A DNA stretch of 64,000 nt from Hygrocybe punicea (Eukaryota; Basidiomycota; Agaricomycetes; Agaricales; Hygrophoraceae). Location: positions 1,674,001-1,738,000 of the forward strand of contig OY744466.1 in the NCBI GenBank assembly GCA_963556145.1, given 5' to 3'. Position numbers and translations under genes: made by a program. Every line of letters starts with the position of its first letter. The stretch's first letter is position 1. Shown in pieces: positions 46,512 to 57,660 of the stretch. Under the pieces are notes generated by a model. It was not told the DNA's origin and searched no databases. It saw only the letters and a list, made by a program, of their open reading frames with translations.

Positions 46512-46679
46512 TTCCTTGTCTTAACTCTTCGCCACCAGTGTATTGATCTGGGGTGATGGTGGATAACAGGTGTCATTGTGATCACATGACACTAGTTCCC
46601 TACTCCACTGATACCTTGCTCATATCAAACTTCTCCCTTATTCTGCTGCTCAACGAAGTAATACCCGCCCCCGACCGCC

Positions 46680-47297
46680 ATGGAAAGTGATATGACGCCG
46701 GCGACTTGGAGTTTAGCAGTCGCAGGCATTCCGAAGGAGTATTTTGTTTGGTTGAATGAAAGCTGCATTGGTCGCGATCCGGCACATCGATACATAATTC
46801 TGCCAGTGCTGTCATTCGACGGCGTCATTGCGCTTGGTGTTTTCAAAGGCTTTGTTACTAAAAAACGGTTCCTCAAATTTTTACGCGAAGAACTAGTAGG
46901 AGTTTTGAATTTTATTCTGTTTACCACTACTGAAATGACCTTTGACAAGGCACCAAAACTCCAGCCATATCCTGGAGTGAGGAGTGTCATGGTAATGGAC
47001 AGTTGTGCCATCCATGTTGATGATGAGGTCCAGCGCATTATTGAATATGATTGTGGTAGATCAATGCCATGTTCCACTGTTGTGTGCACTGATGGAAATG
47101 AACTAGCCGCAAAACTGCTCTACTTACCTCCGAATTCGCCCGACCTCAATCCCCTCGACCTGTTTTTCGCAAAGTTACGAGCTTGGCTGTTTCGGAACGA
47201 AGAACAGGCTCTCACCCCCAAATTGGTAGAGCAGGCGGTGCTCACGACCGGAACAAAATATGGTCTTCCATGCATTCTCAATTCTGGCTACTTTTGA
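46680..47297 (+). pseudogene. DDE_3 transposase with altered catalytic residues
   Basis: 205 codons with no stop. FVWLNESCIG stands where functional copies have FVDECAI, so the first Asp is Asn, and about 30 residues after it are missing before RYIILPVLSFDGVIALGV. The second Asp is present (GVRSVMVMDSCAIH). The third acidic residue is Asp rather than Glu (LPPNSPDLNPLDLFFAKLRA). The N-terminal helix-turn-helix is absent. Either a relic or a repurposed DNA-binding derivative; catalysis is unlikely. Related to, but clearly diverged from, the gene at 49403-50582. Confidence 0.65.
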
Positions 47298-47490
47298 TTT
47301 TTTCTTTTCCTTATTACTGAGAACTTGTTATGAAAACCAGCCATTCCAATAACGCTCTAATGTTTTGTGCAATTCCGTTTTTATTTTTGGGGTGGGGCAG
47401 GGGTCGGGGTGACGTATTGACAGCCCGCAAATCTTTATTTTGTGCTTGTTACCTCTTTTGTCACTCATAACATTTTTTCATTGTGCCACG

Positions 47491-49292
47491 ATGGGATCCA
47501 AAAAACTTGCAATGAAGCGTGCTCCCAAGGTCAAATGGCCAGTTCCTTTATCTTCCCATGAGCCTTCCACACTCCCGTCTGACACTGAAGACACCTCAAG
47601 TCACCCTCGCGCTCAAGCTGTGAGTCACCCTCACACTCAAGCTGCGAAGCGCGTTCATTTTCAAGATGATGAACCACAAGGACATGACGATTCCTTACTG
47701 ATTGATAACCGTACTGCTCAAGTTCCAGAGCAACGACGCGCTGCAGCAGTCAAGACTGCGACCGCCAGAGCTGAGGAACTATGTGTACAAGACGACGCCT
47801 CAGATAGTGACATCGAGATCACTCTTGCCCACTCGCGTGTTGCAGCAGCCAAGGCCAAAATAGTCCATGCACAAATAGCTGCTGATGAGAGTAATCTCAA
47901 TGACACAGATGGTGACACCTCCGACCTGTATCTGTCCGACACTCCCAGTATTCAGCCGACAAAGACTGTGAAGGTGAAGACTGTGAAGGCGAAGACTACT
48001 GTAGCCAAAGACTCAGCGCGTAAGTCCCATCTAATTTATACCCCGTATAATATACTAACTTTTCCTTAGCATTGATTACTCTCATTATTCCTGAAGGTGC
48101 CAGCGAATCGTCGAAGATGGTAACAATTTCACGCGATATTACTTTCGAAAATCTCAAAGCAAAAATATACGCTACATTCGGATGTATGGAAGTCAATCGC
48201 CAACCCACATTGAGTTACAAGATTGGCGCTCATGGCACTGCTTTGTTGCTTGCCGATGATAACAACTTTTCAGCACTGATGAAAAGCAAGGAGCTTACGT
48301 CGAAGAAATCTGCGGACACAAAGGTCTTCATCATAATCCCTAAAAATGTACGTTTCATTTGTCCTTCGATTTTTTATATCACACTTCAGCTTAGCGTCAT
48401 TTTAGTACCAGATTTCTTTTACCCAGCACATCCAGAAACAAAAGAAGAAAGCAACAGCCACAGACCGGTCTCGCAGGCATGCCGCCTCCCCCTTGTTCGA
48501 CCTCAATGGTAAAGATGAAGATACTGACAATTCTAATACTGGAGACATCAAAACGGCAATGAACACTCTACTTGACACCTTGAAGCAGTGTGTGGTATGT
48601 GGAGAAACCAAGCGCTGTAAGATCAACAGGTATGGCATTCATGTCAACCTTACGTTGCAACATGTCAAAGCTTGGGCCAAACACCTTGTAAGATTATTTA
48701 TTGTATTTATGATTTCCGCTAATATATGATTCAGAATGCCAAGACTCCTGGCGTCACTCTCGCTGTTCTGCCACGTGTTGCAGCTTTCGCACAGTTCCAT
48801 GTGGATGATCCTGTCCCAGCACGGCCAGTTGAAAGCAAGGGAAAGGCAACACACACCGCAGGAGCAGCGGACAACGATATCATCCAAGCTCAGAATATTT
48901 TGGGGCCCATGCTCACCTTTAGCAAAATCACGAATCTTCTCTCTGGCAGCTTAGCTCCTGTTCCTCAAATTCCGGCTGCAGTTCCTCCCGTTCCCGCCCC
49001 TCCTGCCGATATCTCAGTCGGGGACATATCTTTTGATGGACCGTCACCATACCCCACCATAGAAGAATTTTTGACCAAGCTCGATGAGAAATATACTGGC
49101 CAACGGGAATTGCTCCAATACATTCCGCAGTTCAAGAAACGAGGATTCCTCTTTATCGACGATCTCCTCAATGTTGCCGATCCTGTGGATGCATTTAGGG
49201 ACCTTTTCAAGATGGAAATAGGTACAACATCATTCATCATTCACAGTTGCAAGAAGGAGGTAAAGCGCATAAAGGGTCGGTTGCAAGGGTGA
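47491..49292 (+). CDS. Transposon cargo protein, intact, four exons
   Basis: Exons 47491-48019, 48070-48347, 48436-48687 and 48735-49292 join in phase to give 538 residues without stops; start MGSKKLAMKRAPKVKW. Residues 1-175 are low-complexity and charged. Residues about 177-270 form a beta-grasp-like domain (LITLIIPEGASES, MVTISRDITFENLKAKIYA). Residues about 318-353 hold a Cys motif and helix (CVVCGETKRCKINRYGIHV, NLTLQHVKAWAKHL), followed by GVTLAVLPRVAAF. A Pro-rich linker follows, and the last 80 residues look SAM-like (YPTIEEFLTKLDEKYTG, FIDDLLNVADPVDAF). It ends 110 bp before the stop of the convergent transposase. A decayed relative lies at 32945-34026. Function unknown; the domain likenesses are by eye. 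Confidence 0.7.
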
Positions 49293-49402
49293 AGGAATTA
49301 CGGGGACTACAATATATTTCAATGATTTTCAATTGCGCACCAGTACATAATTGATACAATCTCATTTATAAAAAAAGTTCTGCGAAGTACATATGGGACA
49401 AA

Positions 49403-50582
49403 CTAATAACCTGCATGAGAGAACCAGCCCTCAATACTTGACTTGTCTACAAGATCCAATGCGTTATACAAAAATGAGCGAGCATGTAATAAATCTGTGG
49501 TTTTCAAAAACGAACGATACTCCACACCGTGGTGTCGGATGTACGCTTTGAGCCAAGAAAACATTTCTTCGATGGGATTGAAGTCGGGGGAGTACGGAGG
49601 TAAGTAAACAACTCGGATGCCCCTTGCAACACCATTAGTAGCTAGGAAGGTAAAGGGTGCAGCTACATACTTTTCTTCGCAAATCGCCGAAACACCGTCA
49701 ACATGGTGGATTGAGCAGTTGTCCATTACAAGAACGCTGCGTGGAGCAGGATATGGATTCATTTCCTCGAGAAGGTCATCTATGAATTCAAGGAATGTAT
49801 CGCCGTTGAATGCACCAAGTTCAATGCTACTGTAGATGAAACCATCAATTGTCAGGGTGGGCAATACCAAAAACTTATGCTGAAAACATCAGAAAATTGA
49901 AGGTTTTTTAACTTGCAACAAACCTAGTTCCACGGACGAAGCGGGACCGCTTGCGGGCCCGTTGCCCTTTTATTGCCCAGCCATTTTCACGGTATGTATT
50001 CAATTGGTTGATAGCGCACTCATCAACGAATATGAGATATTCCCTCGGTTCATCAGCAATGTCGAGAATGTATTTGGCGCGTTTGATTGCACAACGCTCA
50101 ACTGCAATCTTCAAAAGCTTTGGAGAATGTAGGTAATAAACAGCAGAACTGAGAGATTAGCTAGGTGAGATTTACCTTCTTATGAGTCAAGCCTGCCTCC
50201 TTGATCACCCGATAAAGAGTTGGAATAGAAACAACAAGCCCGTGTTGATTGTATAATTCATCAGCAATCTCATCCAAATAAAGGTCTGGGCAGCGTTCGA
50301 CGAGGCCAAGCATCATCTAAACAAATTTGAGTAACATGTAAATGGGCTGAGAAAAGGGAATACATCGATATGAGGTTGCGACATGATCTTTGGCCTCCCG
50401 AGAGTATCACAAGGGTCCAGAACAGTAGCACCAATCTCATTGTAAAGTTTCTTGATATGCTGTACCGTACGGGGGTTGATGTTTAGGGCTTGGGAAACTC
50501 GAGTGGTGTTCTATCCGAGCTGGATGGTCTGGTAAACAACCAGTTCTCGTATTTCTTTCGTGATAAGAGATCCCTTGGTCAT
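49403..50582 (-). pseudogene. DDE_3 (Tc1/mariner-like) transposase, one stop codon
   Basis: Start at 50582 (MTKGSLITKEIRELVVYQ). A helix-turn-helix region follows (RVSQALNINPRTVQHIKKLY), with an in-frame TAG at 50513-50511. Exons are separated by short introns near 50364-50318, 50175-50123 and 49925-49882. After the second intron comes KIAVERCAIKRAKYIL, then the catalytic blocks: YLIFVDECAINQLNTYREN (first Asp), VLVMDNCSIHHVDGV (second Asp) and VYLPPYSPDFNPIEEMFSWL (Glu), ending SSIEGWFSHAGY. All three acidic residues are present. Apart from the TAG it looks intact, so the element was active recently or the stop is a sequencing error. It probably mobilises the 45688-51478 element. Confidence 0.8.
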
Positions 50583-50671
50583 CTTGAAAAGCTTCAATGG
50601 AGGTCACGTGCCATTGTCAACTTGAATAACGCCAATGTTGCGGCAACGAATCAAGACCAAGAATCAGGTGT

Positions 50672-51293
50672 GTTTAATTTTGTCTTTCCTAGGTCATTGT
50701 GTAATATTAATGGCCAGCAGCATTTGATTTTCACAGGAAAGCAGTTGGACGACTGCATTGCTTTGTGTGACTGCAACATCCAGAGCTCAGCCAACAACCA
50801 TCTCATCTTCCGCCTGACAGTTGAAAATCCGGCTCGAAAGCTAGTCGCCTTCAAATTAGAATTTTTGGACACCAATGATACAGCGGTGGTAAAAAGTCTG
50901 GATGAGGAGGACCTTTATCCTGGCCAAGAGGACCTTTATCCTGGCCAGGAGGACCTTATCCTCGCCAACAATCAGTTTGGGGATGGTAGTCTTCCAGTCA
51001 GTCGCGTCTTTATTTTATTTGGTGACTTTTTCCTGCGCTATTATACAACTCACTCAATGTCCTACACCATCACTCATTGCCAAATCTCGTCCATTGGAGG
51101 AAACCAGTCTAGTGTCCGAGGAGACCAAACCAACAACTATCACAATAACATCGTCACCATCAACGTCCCTGGTGAACATTGTGTAGCGTGCCATATCAGG
51201 ATCGGGTGCAAGCGATTGTGGGGTTGGATCCGGGCTCTTTTATATGTAAGCATAAAGCTCTTTTCCTTTCATCCTGCGCTCATCTTGCGCTAA
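50672..51293 (+). CDS. ORF inside the right terminal repeat
   Basis: The inverted counterpart of the ORF at 45933-46511, also reading outward, with the same core (NINGQQHLIFTGKQLDD, EDLYPGQ twice) and a diverged C-terminus (SIGGNQSSVRGDQTNNYH). The open frame runs back to 50490, where it is only the shadow of the transposase exon. Unknown function. Confidence 0.4.
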
Positions 51294-51478
51294 GCATTCC
51301 GCGCAACGTATTTCGGGGCGAAACGCCCAAGTTCCCGATAGCGCAACGAGCACAAACCGCGTGTGAATGAATTGCGATGCGCCGGATGAACCGATGGGGA
51401 GAAAGATGGAACGGAAGTGGGTGGGGTAGTAGTTGATGTGTCGGACTTGCATTTATATCTTCGTATGCTCGCGTTCAT

Positions 51479-52062
51479 TGTAGAGGCTCTGGGCCATCTG
51501 GACCCAAATCCTCTTCATATCCCACATCGTCCCCGTCCATTCCCATTCACGTATCATCGATTCCCCCCGATTCTGGTCCTCTCCGTCAATTCCGCTCCGG
51601 ATTCGGCCTCCGGATTCGTTCCTACACGCAATGCGATGTCTCTAATGAACCAGAATCACTATGTATATAGTTACATATGATATATCTTCGTTTCCCATTA
51701 CTTAGTACATAGCACCATTCCTCCTATACTCCGCTCCACTCCTCTACCATCAGTTACAGCCTTCGCTTGTAGTACATAGTTACTACAGCACAGGATCACT
51801 CCCAGTAGTATAAAAGATGTACCCTTATACTACAACCAAATTATCATATCCCACCATATCATATTGCATCCTATCATATCATATCCCACCATATCATATT
51901 GCATCCTATCATATCATATCCCACCATATCATATTGCATCCTATCATATCATATCCCACCATATCATATTGCATCCCTTCAGTTCTATTTCTTAGTCCTC
52001 ACTTCGTATCGTCTCCATATTAGTCTTCGTACTCCACTCCCTTCACTTCCCCTCTGATCCGG
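51479..52062 (+). repeat. LTR-like repeat, copy 2, with 35-bp tandem units
   Basis: Starts TGTAGAGGCTCTGGGCC directly after the terminal repeat of the 5.8-kb element and is collinear with 16816-17290. It carries nearly four 35-bp units (ATCATATCCCACCATATCAT plus ATTGCATCCTATCAT) at about 51843-51976, which copy 1 lacks. It stops at 52062 where the Gypsy LTR begins, so its 3' end is truncated. Confidence 0.55.
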
Positions 52063-53433
52063 TGTCATGACCCCAAGTGTTTTTGGGTGTAATGTCATGG
52101 GTTTACCATCAGACCACGGACTTAGATATTTAAGTGCAACACTATGGATGCACACCTACACTCATTAGTACCCATTCTATGCCTTTCCACATTACGCATG
52201 CTAGTGAACAGACACAAATAGCATATATGCTTACCTTTATATCATTTATTATGGCTTCACTAGTAATGCCCAGACCTAGCCGTTTATGTATGGTGCACAG
52301 AGGCACATCCCCCACTCATTAGTATTTACTATATATTTCTCTGTATTGCGCATGCAAGGAGACAAGCCCAACTAGCATTGTTACCTATATTAGCAGTAAT
52401 GGATTGATTACAAATCTTGTTTACTTGTATTGATCAAAAGCGGCTCAGCTAGATAATGGGAAATGATTAGATAAGATGTAAACAAGAGGATGATAAGATA
52501 ATGATAAGATAGGATGCATCAGAGAGTGATTGTGATATTCTGCTTACATAAAGACAAAGGTCTATTGTTCTGAGCAGTCTATTGTTCTAAACAGTCCAAA
52601 TGGAGATAGAGCCCATTGTTCACAGCCTCTTTGATGCCATCCATTGTTCTCATGACTCAGTCCTATTGTTCTCACTTTCCCATTGTTCTCAGTCCCCCAT
52701 TATTCTCCAACAGTATAAATAGGGCCCCCAAATTCCAGTAGTCAGTAGGATTTCCCCCCTCACCACTCAGTAGTCACTCTTAGTTGGGTTCACACAGTGT
52801 GATCCCTCATTCTCTTAGTACTAGTAGTTACTCATTGTAGTAGCTAGTGCTTGCAATCCAGTCTAGTTCACTCTTATTCTATCATTCTTTGAGTTCCCCT
52901 TGTCATCAAGGAGAATTCACCCAGTTCACTCAGTCCAATCAATTCATTAGTCAGCATTAGTCAGCTAGATACACTTCTAAGGTTAAGGTTTCATCCTAAA
53001 CAAAACGGAGTATTCAAAAGGTATTAAAGATATCCCTGAACTAGTAGCCAATGTGCATTTGAAGCTTCGGATTTAAGTCAGATATTATAATACCCAGAGA
53101 TACTCTTGATTGAATAGGCCCTGTAGCCAAAACTGTCCATATTTAACTGGTGAATATTGTTATCAGTATTGATTAGTTCATATTTTTATATTCCAGTAGT
53201 GAATATTAGTATTTTCAGTACATCACACACCCAATTGTTATTCATCCCTACTCAAAGTCTCAATTCTTAATTGAAGAGACCTCACTATTACATTCTATTG
53301 ATTCATATAGTATATATACTCACAAACCCCTTCCTATTAGGTTATTTAAATATTAGAAACCCACGAACAACAAGAAGGTACCTGAACAAAGTCAACTCCG
53401 GTAATTCTTGGTGAAACAAACATTCACATAACA
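52063..53433 (+). repeat. 5' LTR of a Ty3/Gypsy element (1371 bp)
   Basis: Runs from TGTCATGACCCC to TTCACATAACA, with TG...CA ends. The same sequence is found in inverted orientation at 54626-56020. It includes a probable promoter region (TATAAATAGGG near 52724). A primer-binding region (AATTGGAGCCCACCGCGAG) follows at once at 53434. Confidence 0.85.
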
Positions 53434-53505
53434 AAATTGGAGCCCACCGCGAGGGTTTTTTTTAAATTTAAAATAACCCAAGCATTTCTATACCTCTAAT
53501 ACACA
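53434..53505 (+). other. Primer-binding site and gag leader
   Basis: TTGGAGCCCACCGCGAG directly after the LTR is the expected place for the tRNA primer-binding site; the tRNA is not identified. Gag starts at 53506. Confidence 0.55.
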
Positions 53506-56500
53506 ATGTCCACAAGCACCAGTACTCATACCCCAGACATGATGCCCCTACTAGGGCAGAAGTCTGCCCCAGCTAAATTCAAAGGAAGCTATGAAGAAGT
53601 CAAGAGATTCTTAAGGCATTACAATCAAATGTGCAAATCCTATGCTGTTTCTGATAAAGAGAAATGTGAAAGGATTGTAGATTACTGCTCCACTAAAGTA
53701 GTCAAGCTCATTGAAGCCCTGGAAAGTTACATATCCCAGGACTGGAATACTCTTGAGAAAGATATTACTCGCTACTTTGATGCTGCCCTAAAGGAAACAA
53801 GATACATTGTTAGAGATCTTATGACCCTTGCATGCATTTGGAAACTTAAGCAGATCAGAACTCTCACCAAATGGAAGCAATATGAACGCAGGTTCATTAC
53901 TATTGCAGGATGGTTAGAGAGCAAGAAGAAGATCTCTGCAGATGAAAAGGCTGCATACTTCTGGCATGGAATCAACAAGAACCTCAGACATATCATTGAG
54001 ACACGTCTCAACACTGGATCAACACCTTTAGATGTCACATCTCCATTCCCTATGAAAGATGTCATGAAAGTTGCAGAAACTCTATTTGAAAGGAATTGGT
54101 TTGACATGAACCTAGCAGATTCAGATTCAGATGTACCAGGAAGACTAGACAACTCTGTTTCAGAAGACTCTGATACAGATGATTCATCAGAGTATGATAC
54201 AGATAGTGACTATGAAGCCTGTATCAAGAGAAAGAAAGCTAGCAAGAAGAAGAAGGCATTCAAATCCAAGGCATATGATTCAGATGATGAACTATTTAAG
54301 AAGACAGTAAGGAAAGAAGCTGAGAAGAAAGATAATGGCAAAAAGGGGACAGACAGGAAGTCTACCTCCACATCATCATCACACCAGAATGAAGTAGAGT
54401 CCTTAATCAAGCAAATGGGAAAGCTATCTTTGGATGATATAAAGTATGGACTAGCATACTATAGAGCTTTGAAGCTAGACCCAGACATTGCTCACTGTAT
54501 TAGCCCACCTGAGTTGAAACAACCTCAGCAAAAGCAAGCACAGTCACAGCAAACACAAAGACCTCCCTTCAAAATCTCAGCTGCCAATAGTGTTGGCCTT
54601 CCACCAAACCCTTCTACTAGTTCGTTGTTATGTGAATGTTTGTTTCACCAAGAATTACCGGAGTTGACTTTGTTCAGGTACCTTCTTGTTGTTCGTGGGT
54701 TTTTTAATATTTAAATAACCTATCAGGAAGGGGTTTGTGGGTATATGTACTATATGAATCAATAGAATGTAATAGTGAGGTCTCTTCAATTAAGAATTGA
54801 GACTTTGAGTAGGGATGAATAGCAATTGAGTGTGTGATGTACTGAAAATACTAATATGAACTACTGGAATATAAATGAATACTGATAACAATATTCACCA
54901 GTTGAATATGGATGGTTTTGGCTACAGGGCCTATTCAATCAAGAGTATCTCTGGGTATTATAATATCTGACTTAAATCCGAAGCTTCAAATGCACATTGG
55001 CTACTAGTTCAGGGATATCTTTAATACCTTTTGAATACTCTGTTTTGTTTAGGATGAAACCTTAACCTTATAAGTGTATCTGTTTAAGATAAAACCTTAA
55101 CCTTAGAAATATATCTAGCTGACTAATGCTGACTAATGAATTGATTGGACTGAGTGAACTGGGTGAATTCTCCTTGATGACAAGAGGAACTCAGAGAATG
55201 ATAGAGTAAGAGTGAACTAGACTGGATTGCAAGCACTAGCTACTACAATGAGTAACTACTAGTACTAAGAGAATGAGGGATCACACTGTGTGAACCCAAC
55301 TAAGAGTGACTACTGAGTGGTGAGGGGGGAAATCCTACTGACTACTGGAATTTGGGGGCCCTATTTATACTGTTGGAGAATAATGGGGGACTGAGAACAA
55401 TGGGAAAGTGAGAACAATAGGACTGAGTCATGAGAACAATGGATGGCATCAAAGAGGCTGTGAACAATGGGCTCTATCTCCATTTGGACTGTTTAGAACA
55501 ATAGACTGCTCAGAACAATAGACCTTTGTCTTTATGTAAGCAGAATATCACAATCACTCTCTGATGCATCCTATCTTATCATTATCTTATCATCCTCTTG
55601 TTTACATCTTATCTAATCATTTCCCATTATCTAGCTGAGCCGCTTTTGATCAATACAAGTAAACAAGATTTGTAATCAATCCATTACTGCTAATATAGGT
55701 AACAATGCTAGTTGGGCTTGTCTCCTTGCATGCGCAATACAGAGAAATATATAGTAAATACTAATGAGTGGGGGATGTGCCTCTGTGCACCATACATAAA
55801 CGGCTAGGTCTGGGCATTACTAGTGAAGCCATAATAAATGATATAAAGGTAAGCATATATGCTATTTGTGTCTGTTCACTAGCATGCGTAATGTGGAAAG
55901 GCATAGAATGGGTACTAATGAGTGTAGGTGTGCATCCATAGTGTTGCACTTAAATATCTAAGTCCGTGGTCTGATGGTAAACCCATGACATTACACCCAA
56001 AAACACTTGGGGTCATGACATCGTTTACCCCTACCAATTCATTTACTCCTTCCAATGAACCAAGAGGACCCATGACCTGCTATGGTTGTGGAGGAGATGG
56101 ACATGGAATGCAAACATGTTTTCAGATCAATGAATTACTCAAGACAGGCAAGATAACCAAGGATGGTCTTGGAAGGATTGTTTATCCAGATGGCTCAATA
56201 ATTCGCAGAAATATGGGTGAGACATTTGTACAAGCAATTGATAGACATGTAGCTGAGAAGGCCAGCAATGTCCAATCACACTTCTATGTATTACAAGATC
56301 AATTCTCTGATTACTATCAATCTGATGCTGAAGAAGATTTTGAAGCATATACTATACCTACAATCAAGGAAGAAGAAATACAAATCCTGCCTGCAGTCAG
56401 AGGACCACAGAAAATTGGTGCAGCAAGGAAGGAAGTATTAGATGGAGTATATCCTCCCACAGGTATTAAAGCCAAGGGAAAAGAGAATATAAGGCCCAAC

Positions 56501-56569
56501 ACAGTACTGCCACCCATTCCTAGAATTGTAGTGGTTTCTTCAAGTTCCATAGGTAAAGTGCATAAATAG
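53506..56569 (+). pseudogene. Ty3/Gypsy gag, interrupted by a solo LTR
   Basis: The first part 53506-54625 starts MSTSTSTHTPDMMPLLGQKS and has the gag core (FKGSYEEVKRFLRHYNQMCK, YFWHGINKNLRHIIETRL), then an acidic/basic linker and a Gln-rich stretch. The second part 56025-56569 continues FTPTNSFTPSNEPRG with a CCHC zinc knuckle (CYGCGGDGHGMQTC). Removing the LTR 54626-56020 plus one TCGT copy joins both parts in frame. Gag would bind RNA and assemble the particle. It ends near 56569, where the protease that should follow is on the other strand. Confidence 0.85.
54626..56020 (-). mobile_element. Solo LTR inserted antisense in gag
   Basis: 1395 bp, the reverse complement of the 5' LTR with scattered differences, with TCGT on both sides (54622-54625 and 56021-56024). 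A complete element must have inserted and recombined between its LTRs, or the LTR inserted alone. The gag frame is exactly restored when it is removed. Confidence 0.88.
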
Positions 56570-57455
56570 GATGTTGAGGCATGGGCAGTAGTAGCTCCTC
56601 TGATGTGATTAACTTGAGAATGGTTTGGTGTGACCATTAGTTCAAATCTGTTTGTCAAATCTTCAGGATTCTTGAATACTAAATATGTACCATCTATTCT
56701 TTCATCAATAGAAACATAGTTGCCTCTTTGCCATGGTCTTCCAAGTAATAAATCAAATGGCACTGTCTCTCCTATGTAAAGATTGGCATAGGTAAGGACA
56801 CCACCACAAGTCAATGGAACTTCTGAGACCAATCCTTTTAATGTTCCTTCACCTCCATTAGCATCATTCATTGTGAGAATTTTTCCTACATCCATAGGTC
56901 TTTGGATAATTTCTTTCCAGACTCTTTTACTAATCACATTTAACTGGGATCCAGTGTCAATGATGGCTTCAATAGGTCTTCTATCACATTCCATCTGAAG
57001 CCTGATTAACACTCCACGATCCTTGGTTATGAATGAACTTGCAATGGCAGATACCTTTGCATTCTTTCTCTTTATCATGTCTGTTAATTGCTCAGATAGC
57101 TCCTTGGAAGAAGCTAATACTTCACGAACGCGCAGGGTAACTGGTGTGTTAAGGATTTGATTGACAACTTGAGTTTCTCCAATATTGACTGAAATTTCAG
57201 ATTGTCTGGGAGTGGGCTTTGGACGAGTTATGGCATTATGTCTTTCAGCCATGATCTTGTTCTTATCTATGTTTGCCTTGTGTCCTTGTATATGAGTCTT
57301 GGCTGGCTTTGTTGGAGAAGGATCTATCATCTCCATATCTGAATCTGTGTCTGAAGGAATATGTATTGGGGTTCTTATATCCATTGGAACAGGTTGTTTT
57401 GTATGCAGTTCTTCTGTAGGATGGAATGGGTTTGTCTTCTTGAGAGCAAATTAAC
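56570..57455 (-). pseudogene. Gypsy aspartic protease segment, inverted
   Basis: The minus strand codes NPFHPTEELHTKQPVPMDIR, a linker with DSDMEMIDPSPTKPAKTH, then the retroviral-type protease: IEAIIDTGSQLNVISKRVW (active site DTG) and PFDLLLGRPWQRGNYVSID, ending around HSQVNHIRGATTAHAS. It should follow the zinc knuckle on the plus strand. Here it is flipped, with breakpoints near 56570 and about 57460-57600. Beyond the breakpoint the frame runs on as an antisense shadow of gag. Confidence 0.8.
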
Positions 57456-57660
57456 TAAGTCTTATGAACTAGGGGTCGACGCGTGGCCGCGTCTTACAGG
57501 GACCTTGCTTGTTGAAGGTGACAAATTATTTACATCTATTTGTCTTTGACAGAGAATTATGGGGGGGGATATGACCTTGCAAGCAAGGTGACAAAATAAG
57601 GCATTAGTCTGCTATAATCCACAATTTCAAACTCCGCTTAAACCGAATTATTTTACCGAA

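Larger units (their letters stand above)
45688..51478. mobile_element. 5.8-kb DDE_3 transposon with 810-bp TIRs and a cargo gene
   Basis: The left terminal repeat 45688-46493 is inverted at about 50672-51478; both start ATGAACGCGAGCATACGAAG. TA precedes the left end; the right end abuts an LTR-like repeat, so its flank is masked. Inside are a damaged DDE_3 gene (46680-47297, plus), an intact four-exon cargo gene (47491-49292, plus) and an almost intact DDE_3 transposase (49403-50582, minus). Each terminal repeat also contains a 190-codon ORF reading outward. DDE_3 with TA fits the Tc1/mariner superfamily, but TIRs this long and a cargo gene are atypical. Confidence 0.75.

Noticed and set aside
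52063..56020. The two LTRs read as terminal inverted repeats of one DNA transposon
   Set aside because: The second has its own 4-bp TCGT duplication and splits gag, and the first is followed by a primer-binding site; an LTR inserted in gag explains both.
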